From assembly GCF_029193575.1 (NCBI RefSeq), contig NZ_JARGCS010000010.1, positions 116,611-180,610 of the forward strand: DNA of 64,000 nt. Direction: 5' to 3'. The notes beneath the pieces were generated by a model. The model saw only the letters and a list, made by a program, of their open reading frames with translations. It had not been told where the DNA came from and did no database searches. Each line of letters begins with the position of its first letter. Position 1 is the first letter of the stretch. This document shows positions 27,621-40,136 of the stretch, one piece after another. A program made the translations under genes and the position numbers. Source of the DNA: Pseudomonas entomophila (GTDB lineage Bacteria; Pseudomonadota; Gammaproteobacteria; Pseudomonadales; Pseudomonadaceae).

Positions 27621-28160
27621 TTACCACATGAGATCGTCAGGGATCTTGTAGGCCGCGTAAGGATCGTCCTCATCCGGCTCCTCGACCTGGGTGTTGAGCA
27701 GCAGGATGCGCTTGGGGTCACGCTCCTGGATCTTCACCGCCGCCTCGCGCGGGATCACCTCGTAGCCGCCGCCATGCGCGACGATCGCCAGCGAGCCGCT
27801 GCTGAGCTTGCTGCGCATCAGGGCGTTGACGGCGATGCGCTTGACCTTCTTGTCATCGACGAAGTTGTAGTAGTCCTCGCTGTTGAGCTTGGGCAGGCGG
27901 GTGGCCTCGATCAGTTGCTTGACCTGCGCGGCACGGGCCTTCTGCTCGGCTTTTTCCTGGACCTGGCGGTTCAGCTCCTGGTCTTTCTTGGCCTTATCGG
28001 CCATGGCGTCCTTGGCCAGGCGCTGCTGGCTGTCGTCGACCTCGACCTGGCCCTTGTGCTCCAGGCGTTTCTGTTTCTTCTCGGCCTTGTTGGCCTGGGA
28101 GACCTGCTTCTGGTTGACCAGACCGGCCTTGAGCAATTGATCGCGAAGGGAAAGGCTCAT
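27621..28160 (-). CDS. DUF2058 nucleoprotein/polynucleotide-associated-like protein
   Basis: The 179-residue protein begins MSLSLRDQLLKAGLVNQKQV and has a highly charged, probably coiled-coil middle (residues about 20-85, rich in K, E, Q) followed by a compact C-terminal domain with LNSEDYYNFVDDKKVKRIAVN. This layout fits the DUF2058 (YaiL) family. The role is uncertain; association with nucleic acids has been suggested for the family. It lies 26 bases downstream of mazG on the same strand. Confidence 0.83.
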   Translation of the reverse strand: MSLSLRDQLLKAGLVNQKQVSQANKAEKKQKRLEHKGQVEVDDSQQRLAKDAMADKAKKDQELNRQVQEKAEQKARAAQVKQLIEATRLPKLNSEDYYNFVDDKKVKRIAVNALMRSKLSSGSLAIVAHGGGYEVIPREAAVKIQERDPKRILLLNTQVEEPDEDDPYAAYKIPDDLMW

Positions 28161-28186
28161 CGGTGTTCACTCACTTATGCATCGGC

Positions 28187-29020
28187 TCAGCCGCAGCTGG
28201 GCAGGTTCTTTTCCTGACGCTTGGCTTCGCCCCAGAGGGCATCCAGCTCGTCAAGGTTACAATTCTCGATGGGGCGGCCACTGTCGCGCAATGCCTGTTC
28301 GATAAAGCGGAAGCGCCGCTCGAACTTGCGGTTGGCGCGACGCAGGGCGTTTTCCGGGTCTTGCTTGAGGTGGCGGGCGAGGTTAACGGCCGCGAACAGC
28401 AGGTCGCCGACCTCGTCCTCCAGCGCCTCGGCGTCGCCGTCGGCCATGGCCTGGAGCACTTCGTCGAGCTCCTCGCGGACTTTGTCCAGCACCGGCAGCG
28501 CCTCGGGCCAGTCAAAACCGACGGTGGCCGCGCGCTTTTGCAGCTTGGCCGCGCGCGACAGCGCGGGCAAGGCGGCGGGCACGTCGTCGAGCAACGACAG
28601 TTGCTCGGGGGTGCTTTTCTCGGCGCGCTCCTCGGCCTTGATCGCTTCCCAGCGCGACTTGACCTGGGCCTCGCTGAGGCTTGGCGTGTCGAGCGGCGCG
28701 TAGAGGTCGCCCGTGGGGAACACGTGCGGATGGCGGCGGATCAGCTTGCGGGTGATCGCGTCGACCACGCCCTCGAAAGCGAAACGCCCCTCCTCGCGGG
28801 CCAGCTGGCTGTAGTAGACGACCTGGAACAGCAGGTCGCCAAGCTCGCCTTGCAGGTGCTCGAAGTCGCCGCGTTCGATGGTGTCGGCGACTTCGTAGGC
28901 TTCCTCGATCGTGTGCGGGACGATGCTCGCGTAGTCCTGCTGCAGGTCCCAGGGGCAGCCGTGCTGCGGGTCGCGCAGGCGGGCCATGAGGTGGAGCAGG
29001 TCGTTGAGGGTGTAGGTCAT
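28187..29020 (-). CDS. mazG: Nucleoside triphosphate pyrophosphohydrolase MazG
   Basis: The 277-residue all-alpha NTP pyrophosphatase has two MazG repeats. The first has CPWDLQQDYASIVPHTIEEA and EVADTIERGDFEHLQGELGD with the metal-binding ExxE...ExxD pattern; the second has LDKVREELDEVLQAM and EDEVGDLLFAAVN. It hydrolyses (d)NTPs, including damaged ones, and in some bacteria lowers ppGpp levels. Its place 67 bases after relA on the same strand is the classic relA-mazG arrangement. Confidence 0.93.
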   Translation of the reverse strand: MTYTLNDLLHLMARLRDPQHGCPWDLQQDYASIVPHTIEEAYEVADTIERGDFEHLQGELGDLLFQVVYYSQLAREEGRFAFEGVVDAITRKLIRRHPHVFPTGDLYAPLDTPSLSEAQVKSRWEAIKAEERAEKSTPEQLSLLDDVPAALPALSRAAKLQKRAATVGFDWPEALPVLDKVREELDEVLQAMADGDAEALEDEVGDLLFAAVNLARHLKQDPENALRRANRKFERRFRFIEQALRDSGRPIENCNLDELDALWGEAKRQEKNLPSCG

Positions 29021-29087
29021 GGTCTGGCAGGTCCTTCGGTGGCGCCTTCATCGCTGCGACTTGCACCGCGATAAAGGCGACGCGATC

Positions 29088-31328
29088 TCAAGGCGTACGA
29101 TTACGCCGCGTCTCGATGATGTTCGGCAACTGCGAGATCCGCCCCAGCAAACGCCCCAGCGCGTCCAGGCCGGGAATCTCGATGGTCAGCGACATCAGCG
29201 CGGTGTTGTCGTCCTTGTTCGAGCGGGTGTTGACCGCCAGCACGTTGATCTTCTCGTTGAGCAGCACCTGCGACACGTCGCGCAGCAGGCCCGGGCGGTC
29301 GTAAGCGCGGATGACGATGTCGACCGGGTAGGTCTGCACCGGGATCGGCCCCCAGCTCACCTGGATCATGCGCTCCGGCTCCTTGCCCGCCAGTTGCAGC
29401 ACCGAGGCGCAGTCCTGGCGGTGAATGCTCACGCCACGACCCTGGGTGATGTAACCGACGATGGCATCGCCCGGCAGCGGCTGGCAGCAGCCAGCCATTT
29501 GCGTCAACAGGTTGCCCACGCCCTGGATCTGGATGTCGCCACGCTTGCCCGAGCGGATGCCCCGCGCCTGGCGCGGAATCAGCTCGACCTGCTCGATGCG
29601 CTCCGGCTCGAGCAACTGCTGGGCGGCGTTGACCATGTGCGCCAGGCGCAGGTCCCCGGCGCCGAGGGCGGCGAACATGTCTTCGGCGGTCTTGACGTTG
29701 GCCTTCTCGGCCAGGCGCTCGAAGTCCACCTGCGGCAGGCCCAGGCGGCTGAGCTCGCGCTCGAGCAGGGTCTTGCCGGCGGCGACGTTCTGGTCACGGG
29801 CCTGCAACTTGAACCAGTGGACGATCTTCGCCCGCGCCCGCGAGGTGGTGACGTAGCCCAGGTTGGAGTTCAACCAGTCACGGCTCGGGCTGCCGTGCTT
29901 GCTGGTGATGATCTCCACCTGCTCGCCGGTTTGCAGGCTGTAGTTGAGCGGCACGATGCGCCCGTTGATCTTCGCGCCCCGGCAGTTGTGGCCGATCTCG
30001 GTGTGCACGCGGTAGGCGAAGTCCAGCGGCGTGGCGCCCTTGGGCAGGTCGATGGCGTGGCCGTCGGGGGTGAACACGTAGACCCGGTCGGGTTCGATGT
30101 CCACGCGCAACTGCTCGGCCAGGCCGCCGATGTCGCCCAGTTCCTCGTGCCACTCCAGCACCTGGCGCAGCCAGGAGATCTTCTCTTCGTAGTGGTTGGA
30201 GCTGGACTTGACGTCGGTGCCCTTGTACTTCCAGTGGGCGCAGACGCCCAGCTCGGCTTCCTCGTGCATGCCGTGGGTGCGGATCTGCACCTCCAGCACC
30301 TTGCCTTCGGGGCCGATCACGGCGGTGTGCAGCGAGCGGTAGCCGTTCTCCTTGGGGTTGGCGACGTAGTCGTCGAACTCCTTGGGAATGTGCCGCCAGA
30401 GGGTGTGGACGATGCCCAGCGCGGTGTAGCAGTCGCGGATCTCCGGCACCAGCACGCGGACCGCGCGCACATCGTAGATCTGGCTGAACTCCAGCCCCTT
30501 GCGCTGCATCTTGCGCCAGATCGAATAGATGTGTTTCGCCCGGCCGCTGATGTCGGCCTTCACGCCCGTGGCCAGCAGCTCGTTCTGCAACTGGTTCATC
30601 ACGTCGCTGATGAAACGCTCGCGGTCGAGCCGGCGCTCGTGCAGCAGCTTGGCGATCTGCTTGTACTGGTCGGGTTCGAGGTAGCGGAAGGACAGGTCCT
30701 CCAGCTCCCACTTGATGTGGCCGATGCCCAGGCGGTGGGCCAGTGGCGCATAGATGTCGAACACCTCGCGGGCCACGCGCATGCGTTTTTCTTCATCGGC
30801 GGCCTTGACCGCGCGGATCGCACAGGTGCGCTCGGCCAGCTTGATCAGTGCCACGCGCACGTCGTCGACCATGGCCACGAGCATCTTGCGCAGGTTCTCG
30901 ACCTGCGCCTGCGAGCCGAGCACCAGCGACTGCCGCGGGCTGAGGCTGGCGCTGATGGCGGCCATGCGCAGCACGCCATCGATCAGCTTGGAGACCACCG
31001 GGCCGAAACGCTGGCCGACCTCGGCGAGGGTGACCTTGCCTTCGCGCACCGAGCGGTAGACCACAGCGGCGACCAGCGAGTCCTGGTCGAGCTTCAGGTC
31101 GGCGAGAATTTCCGCGATCTCCAGGCCCGCCTGGAAGCTGGACGTACCATCGGCCCAGGAGTGCTTGGCCGGGTTGCCCTTCTTCTCGACTTCCTGGGCG
31201 AATTCGCACGCTTGCTTGAGCGCCGTTCGGTCGAGCGCCGAATCGACGCTCACCACATGATCCAGCCATGCTTCGAGATTGATACTGCCGTCGGTGTTGA
31301 CCGGCTGGTGGACTCTCACCTGTACCAT
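29088..31328 (-). CDS. relA: GTP pyrophosphokinase RelA, (p)ppGpp synthetase
   Basis: The 746-residue protein starts at MVQVRVHQPVNTDG; a longer frame upstream is not supported. The N-terminal HD region has lost the hydrolase motif: where SpoT has HDVVED it reads AAVVYRSVREG (about residues 86-96), so it should be synthetase only. The synthetase domain has YDVRAVRVLVPEIRDCYTAL and NPKENGYRSLHTAVIG, followed by a TGS domain (RVYVFTPDGHAIDLPKGATP) and a C-terminal ACT domain (PVDIVIRAYDRPGLLRDVS). It makes (p)ppGpp at ribosomes with uncharged tRNA. Confidence 0.96.
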   Translation of the reverse strand: MVQVRVHQPVNTDGSINLEAWLDHVVSVDSALDRTALKQACEFAQEVEKKGNPAKHSWADGTSSFQAGLEIAEILADLKLDQDSLVAAVVYRSVREGKVTLAEVGQRFGPVVSKLIDGVLRMAAISASLSPRQSLVLGSQAQVENLRKMLVAMVDDVRVALIKLAERTCAIRAVKAADEEKRMRVAREVFDIYAPLAHRLGIGHIKWELEDLSFRYLEPDQYKQIAKLLHERRLDRERFISDVMNQLQNELLATGVKADISGRAKHIYSIWRKMQRKGLEFSQIYDVRAVRVLVPEIRDCYTALGIVHTLWRHIPKEFDDYVANPKENGYRSLHTAVIGPEGKVLEVQIRTHGMHEEAELGVCAHWKYKGTDVKSSSNHYEEKISWLRQVLEWHEELGDIGGLAEQLRVDIEPDRVYVFTPDGHAIDLPKGATPLDFAYRVHTEIGHNCRGAKINGRIVPLNYSLQTGEQVEIITSKHGSPSRDWLNSNLGYVTTSRARAKIVHWFKLQARDQNVAAGKTLLERELSRLGLPQVDFERLAEKANVKTAEDMFAALGAGDLRLAHMVNAAQQLLEPERIEQVELIPRQARGIRSGKRGDIQIQGVGNLLTQMAGCCQPLPGDAIVGYITQGRGVSIHRQDCASVLQLAGKEPERMIQVSWGPIPVQTYPVDIVIRAYDRPGLLRDVSQVLLNEKINVLAVNTRSNKDDNTALMSLTIEIPGLDALGRLLGRISQLPNIIETRRNRTP

Positions 31329-31423
31329 GTTTCGTTTACCTTTCCATACAGCACGCCACGCGGGCGCGCTGGCAATCAACCGTACGTTTCCACTTCCCTG
31401 GAAGCCGCACCAAGGGGCTGCGT

Positions 31424-32782
31424 TCAGCCCACTTCGAATAACGCCATGGCCTCGACATGCGCCGTCTGAGGAAACATGTCGAGAATCCCGGCCCTTTTTA
31501 ACCGGTACCCCTGGCCGACCAGCACCTGCGCATCTCGCGCCAGTGTGGCCGGGTTGCACGATACGTAGACCAGCCGTTTCGCCCCGAGGCGAGCGATGTC
31601 ACGCACCACCTCGAAAGCACCGTCGCGCGGTGGGTCCAAGAGTACCGCAGAAAAGCCATCGGCGGCCCATCCGGCGCCGGCCAAAGGCTGCGATAAATCG
31701 GCCTGAAAAAAACGCGCATTATGCACTTCGTTGTTTCGGGCGTTGGCCGCGGCCCTGTCGACCATGGCCTGCACCCCCTCCACCGCCACCACTTCGCGGG
31801 CCTGGCGGGCCAGCGGCAGGGCGAAATTGCCCAAGCCGCAGAACAGGTCCAGCACCCGCTCGTCGGCCTGCGGCGCGAGCCAGGCCAGGGCCTGCTCGAT
31901 CATCGCGGTATTGACCTGGGCGTTGACCTGGACGAAATCGCCCGGCCGCCAGGCCAGCTCCAGCCCCCACGGTTCCAGGGCAAAGCCCAGCGTCGCAGCG
32001 GGGTCGAGCGGCGCCGGCTCGCCTTCGCCCTGCAGCCATAGCTGCGCGCCGGCCTGGTCGCAGAACGCCCGCAGGCGTGCGATGTCCGCTTCCGGCAGCG
32101 GCGCGACGTGGCGCACCAGCACCGCCTCGGCGCTGCCGCTGAACAGCTCGACATGCCCCAGGGCCTGCGGCTTGCCCAGGCTGCGCAGCACGGTCGGCAG
32201 GTGACGCAGAATCGATTGCAAGGGCTGTACCAGCACCGGGCAATCATCGATTGCGACGATCTCCTGGCTGGCCTCGGCACGGAAGCCGACGTCCAATTGA
32301 CGCGCCTTGGGGTCCCAGCGTACCGCCAGCCGCGCGCGGCGCCGATAACCGAATTCCGGGCCCGCCAGCGGCGCGGCCCATTCCTCGGGCTGCACGTTGG
32401 CAACCCGTTGCAACTGCTCGGCCAGCAGGCGCTGCTTGAGCGCCAATTGGCCGTCGTGCGGCAGGTGTTGCAGGTTGCAGCCACCGCAACGGGCGTAGTG
32501 CCGGCACGGTGCCTCGCGGCGTTCGGGGCTGGCCTGCAGGACACGCTCCAGGCGCGCCTCGACCACCTTGCCACGGGCGTTGAGCACCCGCGCCTCGACC
32601 GCTTCGCCGCCCAAGGCGCCGCTGACGAACCAGGTGCGCCCCTCGAGGAAGGCGATGCCGCGGCCGTCACCGGCCAGGCGCTCGATATCCAGGCGCTGCT
32701 TCTTGCCCACCGGCACCTGCGGCGCGCGGTTGCCACCGGCCGGCTGGAAGCGCAGGCCGCCGTTGCTTTTCTTCTTGCTCAT
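31424..32782 (-). CDS. rlmD: 23S rRNA (uracil(1939)-C5)-methyltransferase RlmD
   Basis: The 452-residue protein starts [14 protein letters not shown], with an N-terminal TRAM domain ([21 protein letters not shown]) and the iron-sulfur cysteines [15 protein letters not shown] plus a later cysteine. It has the SAM domain [17 protein letters not shown] and the catalytic motifs [12 protein letters not shown] and [13 protein letters not shown]. Its start overlaps the cysM stop (TGATG), and relA follows 95 bases later, matching the usual cysM-rlmD-relA-mazG order. It is the RumA/TrmA-like m5U family. Confidence 0.95.
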   Translation of the reverse strand: MSKKKSNGGLRFQPAGGNRAPQVPVGKKQRLDIERLAGDGRGIAFLEGRTWFVSGALGGEAVEARVLNARGKVVEARLERVLQASPERREAPCRHYARCGGCNLQHLPHDGQLALKQRLLAEQLQRVANVQPEEWAAPLAGPEFGYRRRARLAVRWDPKARQLDVGFRAEASQEIVAIDDCPVLVQPLQSILRHLPTVLRSLGKPQALGHVELFSGSAEAVLVRHVAPLPEADIARLRAFCDQAGAQLWLQGEGEPAPLDPAATLGFALEPWGLELAWRPGDFVQVNAQVNTAMIEQALAWLAPQADERVLDLFCGLGNFALPLARQAREVVAVEGVQAMVDRAAANARNNEVHNARFFQADLSQPLAGAGWAADGFSAVLLDPPRDGAFEVVRDIARLGAKRLVYVSCNPATLARDAQVLVGQGYRLKRAGILDMFPQTAHVEAMALFEVG

Positions 32783-33681
32783 CAGGTCGCGTCGAACAGG
32801 CCAGTGGACAGGTAGCGGTCGCCACGGTCACAGATGATCGCCACCATCACCGCGTTTTCCACCTCACGGGACAGGCGCAACATGGCCGCCACCGCACCGC
32901 CGGAGGACACGCCGCAGAAAATGCCCTCTTCGCGGGCAAGGCGGCGGGTGGTGTCTTCGGCTTCCTGTTGCGACATATCGACCACGCGGTCGACCCGGGT
33001 GGCGTCGAAGATCTTCGGCAGGTATTCCTCGGGCCAGCGGCGGATGCCGGGGATGGCCGAGCCTTCCATCGGTTGCAGGCCGACGATCTGCACCGCCGGG
33101 TTCTGCTCCTTGAGGTACTGCGAGCAGCCCATGATGGTGCCAGTGGTGCCCATGGAACTGACGAAGTGGGTGATGGTGCCTTGGGTCTGCTGCCAGATTT
33201 CCGGGCCGGTGCTGGTGTAGTGGGCGATCGGGTTGTCGCCGTTGGCGAACTGGTCGAGGACCAGGCCACGGCCCTCGGCCTGGAGCTTCTCGGCCAGGTC
33301 GCGGGCCCCTTCCATGCCCTCTTCCTTGGTCACCAGGATAAGCTCGGCGCCGTAGGCGGTCATCGCCGCCTTGCGCTCGGCGGTGGAGTTGTCGGGCATG
33401 ATCAGGATCATCTTGTAGCCCTTGATCGCCGCCGCCATGGCCAAGGCGATGCCGGTGTTGCCGGAGGTGGCCTCGATGAGGGTGTCACCGGGCTTGATCT
33501 GGCCGCGCAATTCGGCGCGGGTGATCATCGACAACGCCGGGCGGTCCTTCACGGACCCGGCCGGATTGTTGCCTTCGAGCTTGAGCAGCAGGGTATTGCT
33601 GGTCTGCCCGGCGATACGCTGCAGGCGAACCAGGGGGGTGTGGCCGACGCAATCGGCGATGGTTGGGTACTGCAGGGTCAT
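32782..33681 (-). CDS. cysM: Cysteine synthase B
   Basis: The 299-residue PLP enzyme makes cysteine from O-acetylserine and sulfide or thiosulfate. It starts at [20 protein letters not shown]. The PLP lysine is in [14 protein letters not shown], the asparagine loop in [20 protein letters not shown], and the phosphate-binding loop in [17 protein letters not shown]-like and [13 protein letters not shown] blocks follow. The arginine-containing active-site segment and the length favour CysM over CysK. Translation is coupled to rlmD. Confidence 0.94.
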   Translation of the reverse strand: MTLQYPTIADCVGHTPLVRLQRIAGQTSNTLLLKLEGNNPAGSVKDRPALSMITRAELRGQIKPGDTLIEATSGNTGIALAMAAAIKGYKMILIMPDNSTAERKAAMTAYGAELILVTKEEGMEGARDLAEKLQAEGRGLVLDQFANGDNPIAHYTSTGPEIWQQTQGTITHFVSSMGTTGTIMGCSQYLKEQNPAVQIVGLQPMEGSAIPGIRRWPEEYLPKIFDATRVDRVVDMSQQEAEDTTRRLAREEGIFCGVSSGGAVAAMLRLSREVENAVMVAIICDRGDRYLSTGLFDAT

Positions 33682-33792
33682 GGCGTATTTCACAATCCGG
33701 GCGGCAGGGGCGCCTATCATACCGGCAAACCTTTCTTGGCCATATCACGCAATCTGCAGTGCATATAGCCGACAGCTATAAGCCGGGAGTGA

Positions 33793-33890
33793 GGCCATCG
33801 CGGGGCAAGCCCGCTCCTACAAGCACCGCGCCGAGCCTGAAGGCAGCCGCGCGCCTGTGGGGGCGGGCTCGCCCCGCGAGGGGGCCGGCA
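33793..33890. repeat. REP pair overlapping a histidine kinase 3' end
   Basis: Facing REP arms are visible: CGCGGGGCAAGCCCGCTCCTAC (33799-33820) and GTGGGGGCGGGCTCGCCCCG (33856-33875). The stop codon of the histidine kinase (33817-33819) and about its last 20 codons lie inside the element, so the kinase tail is encoded by repeat DNA. Confidence 0.85.
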
Positions 33891-35229
33891 CTGCCGCCAA
33901 CAGGCGCATGCACACCCGCAGCCCGCGCGCCCCATTCTCCGCCCACACCGTACCGCCCTGGCGCCGCACCGCGCTGCGGGCGATGCTCAAGCCCAGCCCG
34001 AACCCACCATCCCCGGGCCGCGAACCGTCCAGCCGCGAGAACGGCGCGAAGATCCGCTCCAGTTCCTCCTCGTCCACGCCACCGCCCTGGTCTTCCAGGG
34101 CGATGCGCCAGTGGTTGCCCTCACGCTGCCCGCCCAGGGTCACCCCTGCGCCCTCCGGCGAGTGGCGCACGGCGTTGCGCAGCATGTTCTCCAAGGCCTG
34201 GGCCAGGTGGTTGAGGTTGCCCTGCACCCAGCAACTGGCCGGCAGCTCGCAACGCAGGCGCGCTGGCGACCAGCCGCTTTCATAGCAGGCGTTTTCCACC
34301 AGCAGGTCCCACAGCGCCTGAAGCTGGATCGGCTCCAGGCTCATCGGTGCGCGTTCGGCGTCCTGCCAGGCCAGTTGCAGGGTGTCCTCGACCAACTGCT
34401 GCATGCCGTCCACCTCGCGCAGCAGGCGCTCGCGAAGACGCTGCAGGTCGGTCTCGCCCTCGCCGGCCACGCGCAGGCGGCTGAGCGGGGTGCGCATCTC
34501 GTGGGAAAGGTCACGCAATAATTGTTGCTGCAACGCCACGGTGCCCTGCAGGCGCTCGGCCATCTGGTCGAAGGCGCGGGCCAGTTCGCCCAGTTCGTCG
34601 TGGCGATCCAGGGTGCGTGGCTCCAGGCGCGCCGACAGCTGGTCGGCGCGCCAGGCGTTGGCCTGCTCACGCAACTGGTTCAGCGGCACGATCAACATGC
34701 GGTAAAGGCCCACGCACAGCAGCAGGGTGAACAGCCCTGGGATCACGCCGTTGGTGATGACCCGCCAGAACAGCCGGTATTGCCCAGGGTTCAAGCGCTT
34801 GGGCAGCTCGATCACCAGCATGCCCTGCTCCGGCATGCCGGGGAACGGCAGGCTCAACCAGGGCTGGCCGACGCTGCGCCGGCTCATCGGCCAGTCGACG
34901 CCGCGCAGGCGGGTCAAGTGCTGGATTTCTTCACGGGCCAGGGTGGTGGTGCCCAGCGGATGCAAGCCGGTATCGAGCACTCCGGCCCAACCCGGCTCGC
35001 GCTGGCGCAGGGTCACCAGCCAACGGTCGACCCCCTCGCGCCCACCTTGCCGCCAGGCCTGCTCGGCCTCGGCGGCGTAGCCACGCAGCAATTGGCGGGC
35101 TGAGCCGGAGAGGAAGGCATCCTGGGTCTCCATGTGCCGGCCCCAAGTGTAGCTCAGGCCGATCATCAACAGGCAGAAGCCCACCAACAGCACGGCGAGC
35201 TTCCAGAACAGCGAGTGGCGGTCGAGCAC
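33817..35229 (-). CDS. Sensor histidine kinase, two-component system
   Basis: The 470-residue inner membrane kinase begins at a GTG (35229) giving MLDRHSLFWKLAVLLVGFC, three bases after the regulator stop. Membrane helices at about 9-30 and 160-182 enclose a periplasmic sensor domain; a HAMP-like linker follows. The dimerisation domain has QQQLLRDLSHEMRTPLSRLR (phospho-His), and the ATPase domain has ALENMLRNAVRHSPEG (N box), LEDQGGGVDEEELERIF (G1) and GDGGFGLGLSIAR (G2). The tail after RLLAAV is REP-encoded and probably dispensable. The signal is unknown. Confidence 0.92.
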   Translation of the reverse strand: MLDRHSLFWKLAVLLVGFCLLMIGLSYTWGRHMETQDAFLSGSARQLLRGYAAEAEQAWRQGGREGVDRWLVTLRQREPGWAGVLDTGLHPLGTTTLAREEIQHLTRLRGVDWPMSRRSVGQPWLSLPFPGMPEQGMLVIELPKRLNPGQYRLFWRVITNGVIPGLFTLLLCVGLYRMLIVPLNQLREQANAWRADQLSARLEPRTLDRHDELGELARAFDQMAERLQGTVALQQQLLRDLSHEMRTPLSRLRVAGEGETDLQRLRERLLREVDGMQQLVEDTLQLAWQDAERAPMSLEPIQLQALWDLLVENACYESGWSPARLRCELPASCWVQGNLNHLAQALENMLRNAVRHSPEGAGVTLGGQREGNHWRIALEDQGGGVDEEELERIFAPFSRLDGSRPGDGGFGLGLSIARSAVRRQGGTVWAENGARGLRVCMRLLAAVPAPSRGEPAPTGARLPSGSARCL

Positions 35230-35231
35230 CT

Positions 35232-35948
35232 TCAGTCCGCCTCGCCGAGGCAGAACACGTAGCCCTTGCCCCATACCGTGCGCACCTGGCGCTCGTGGTA
35301 GCCGATGGCCTTGAGCTTGCGGCGGATCTGGCTGACGTGCATGTCCAGGCTGCGGTCGTCGCGCGAATAGCCGCGCTGCAGCACCTGCTGATAAAGGAAG
35401 GGTTTGCTCAGCACTTCATCCTGGCTGCGGTTGAGGGTGTCGAGCAGGCGGTACTCGCTAGGGGTCAGGCCGGCCCAACGCGTGCCGAGGGCGACGTCGC
35501 AGGCCTGTTCGTCGAAACGCAATTGCCCCGGCAGCGCCTCGAGCGGGAACGGGTGGCGGCGCTCCAGGGCGACGCGGCGCAGGATCGCCTCGATGCGCAC
35601 GCGCAACTCGGCCAGGCTGAAGGGCTTGGGCAGGTAGTCGTCGGCACCGCGTTGAAAGCCGGTGATGCGATCGGCCTCGGCACCGAGGGCGGACATCAGG
35701 ATGACGGGCGTGGCACTGTGCCGGCGCAACTGGGCGAGGGCATCGAGGCCATTGAGGCCGGGCAGGAGAATGTCCATCAGGACCACGTCGAACGCCTGTC
35801 GGCCCGCGGTCTCCAAACCGTCCAGGCCATTGCGGCACCAAGTCACGCGAAAACCGCCACGCTGCAATTCGTCGTGCAGGTAGGCGCCAAGGACCGGGTC
35901 GTCCTCGATGGCGAGGATGGAGGAGTCGTGAATGGATACGCTATTCAT
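35232..35948 (-). CDS. OmpR-family response regulator
   Basis: The 238-residue protein starts at MNSVSIHDSSILAIEDDPVL; a TTG two codons upstream is the alternative. The receiver domain has the acidic pair DD near residue 16, the phospho-acceptor in DVVLMDILLPGLNG and KP in DDYLPKPFSLAEL. The winged-helix domain has LTPSEYRLLDTLNRSQDEVL and RSLDMHVSQIRRKL. It partners with the kinase immediately downstream. Target genes are not known. It is divergent from gacS across a REP-containing gap. Confidence 0.93.
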   Translation of the reverse strand: MNSVSIHDSSILAIEDDPVLGAYLHDELQRGGFRVTWCRNGLDGLETAGRQAFDVVLMDILLPGLNGLDALAQLRRHSATPVILMSALGAEADRITGFQRGADDYLPKPFSLAELRVRIEAILRRVALERRHPFPLEALPGQLRFDEQACDVALGTRWAGLTPSEYRLLDTLNRSQDEVLSKPFLYQQVLQRGYSRDDRSLDMHVSQIRRKLKAIGYHERQVRTVWGKGYVFCLGEAD

Positions 35949-36044
35949 TGGCAACTGCCATGGATTCTCAATTGCGCGATTATTGGGCAGGCCCGGTGAT
36001 CTGGCAACCTGATCGCGACCAAAGCATCACCTGTGCAGTCGCCG

Positions 36045-36143
36045 GCGCTCTCGCGGGACAAGCCCGCCCCCACAGGCAACCGTTGTCTTCAAAATCAGCG
36101 GGGGCCTTTGGGAGCCGGCTTGCCCCGCGAGAGGGCCACAAAA
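36045..36143. repeat. REP pair in the regulator-gacS gap
   Basis: Two opposed REP units, CTCTCGCGGGACAAGCCCGC (36049-36068) and GGCTTGCCCCGCGAGAGGGC (36117-36136), make a large hairpin. The rest of the 293-base gap between the divergent genes (35949-36241) shows no other clear feature apart from the GacS ribosome-binding site. Confidence 0.85.
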
Positions 36144-36241
36144 ACCGATACAAATAAGTGCATTAGCGCCCACGCGGGAGTAACGTTCCCCGGAGGTGGA
36201 TCCACACGCGACCACCGACACGCACATGACAGGAGACCAGT

Positions 36242-38998
<2,757 letters not shown>

Positions 38999-39009
38999 GC
39001 GTAAAACAG

Positions 39010-39074
39010 CGGCGGCCCTCTCGCGGGGCACGCCATCCTTGCAGGAGCGGGCTTGCCCCGCGATAGGGCCGCCC
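39010..39074. repeat. REP pair between gacS and ldhA
   Basis: GGCGGCCCTCTCGCGGGGCA faces GAGCGGGCTTGCCCCGCGAT in the 117-base gap. The large hairpin separates the gacS 3' end from the ldhA ribosome-binding site. Confidence 0.85.
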
Positions 39075-39115
39075 CAGAACATCACACTCCCATGCCCCGT
39101 CGAAGGAACCCGACC

Positions 39116-40105
39116 ATGCGCGTCCTGTTGTTCAGCAGCCAGCACTACGACCAGGAAAGCTTCACCCAGGCCGCCACCCGCAGCGCCCTGGACCTGCACT
39201 TCCAGCCCACCCGCCTGACCCGCGACACTGCGCCCCTGGCCCAGGGTTTCGAAGTGGTCTGCGCCTTCATCAATGACGAGCTCGACGCCGAAGTGCTGCA
39301 GCGCCTGGCCGACGGCGGCACGCGCCTGGTCGCCCTGCGCTCGGCCGGCTACAACCACGTCGACCTGGCCGCCGCCGCGCGCCTGGGCCTGGCCGTGGCG
39401 CGGGTGCCTGCCTACTCGCCGCATGCCGTGGCCGAGCACGCCGTGGCGCTGATCCTGGCCCTCAACCGCCGCCTGCACCGCGCCTACAACCGCACCCGCG
39501 AAGGCGACTTCACCCTGCATGGCCTGACCGGCTTCGACCTGCACGGCAAGACCGTCGGCGTGGTCGGCACCGGCCAGATCGGCGCCGCGTTCGCCCGCAT
39601 CATGGCCGGCTTCGGCTGCCAGTTGCTGGCCTACGACCCCTACCCCAACCCCGAGCTGCTGGCCCTCGGCGCGCGTTACCTGGAACTGCCCGAGCTGCTG
39701 AGCCAGTCGCAGGTCATCAGCCTGCACTGCCCGCTCACCGAGCACACCCGCCACCTGATCAACGCCAGCAGCCTGGCCCAGTTGCAGCACGGCGCCATGC
39801 TGATCAACACCGGGCGCGGCGCGCTGGTCGACACCCCGGCGCTGATCGACGCGCTCAAGTGCGGCCAGCTCGGCTACCTGGGGCTGGATGTATATGAAGA
39901 AGAAGCGCAGCTGTTCTTCGAGGACCGCTCCGACCTGCCGCTGCAGGACGACGTGCTGGCGCGCCTGCTGACCTTCCCCAACGTCATCGTCACCGCGCAC
40001 CAGGCGTTCCTCACCCGCGAGGCGCTGGACGCCATCGCCGCGACCACCCTGGACAACGTGATCCGCTGGGCGGCTGGCAATCCGCAGAATCTGGTGACAG
40101 GTTGA
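39116..40105 (+). CDS. ldhA: D-lactate dehydrogenase, fermentative 2-hydroxyacid dehydrogenase
   Basis: The 329-residue NAD-dependent D-2-hydroxyacid dehydrogenase starts at MRVLLFSSQHYDQESF after AAGGA. Catalytic arginine is in LINTGRGALVDTPALI-type context with substrate-side R in LRSAGYNHVDL, the NAD fold in GKTVGVVGTGQIGAAFARIM, Glu in LGLDVYEEEAQLFF and His in TAHQAFLTREAL. The strong LFFED block and length fit the LdhA/D-lactate group. It lies beside gacS as in other P. putida genomes. Reduction of pyruvate is expected but not proven. Confidence 0.92.
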   Translation: MRVLLFSSQHYDQESFTQAATRSALDLHFQPTRLTRDTAPLAQGFEVVCAFINDELDAEVLQRLADGGTRLVALRSAGYNHVDLAAAARLGLAVARVPAYSPHAVAEHAVALILALNRRLHRAYNRTREGDFTLHGLTGFDLHGKTVGVVGTGQIGAAFARIMAGFGCQLLAYDPYPNPELLALGARYLELPELLSQSQVISLHCPLTEHTRHLINASSLAQLQHGAMLINTGRGALVDTPALIDALKCGQLGYLGLDVYEEEAQLFFEDRSDLPLQDDVLARLLTFPNVIVTAHQAFLTREALDAIAATTLDNVIRWAAGNPQNLVTG

Positions 40106-40136
40106 TGCTAGGATACGCGGCATTTCTGGAGGACCC

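Noticed and set aside
29019..31469. 816-aa plus-strand frame opposite relA
   Set aside because: RelA on the other strand has complete domain evidence; the plus frame has no motifs.
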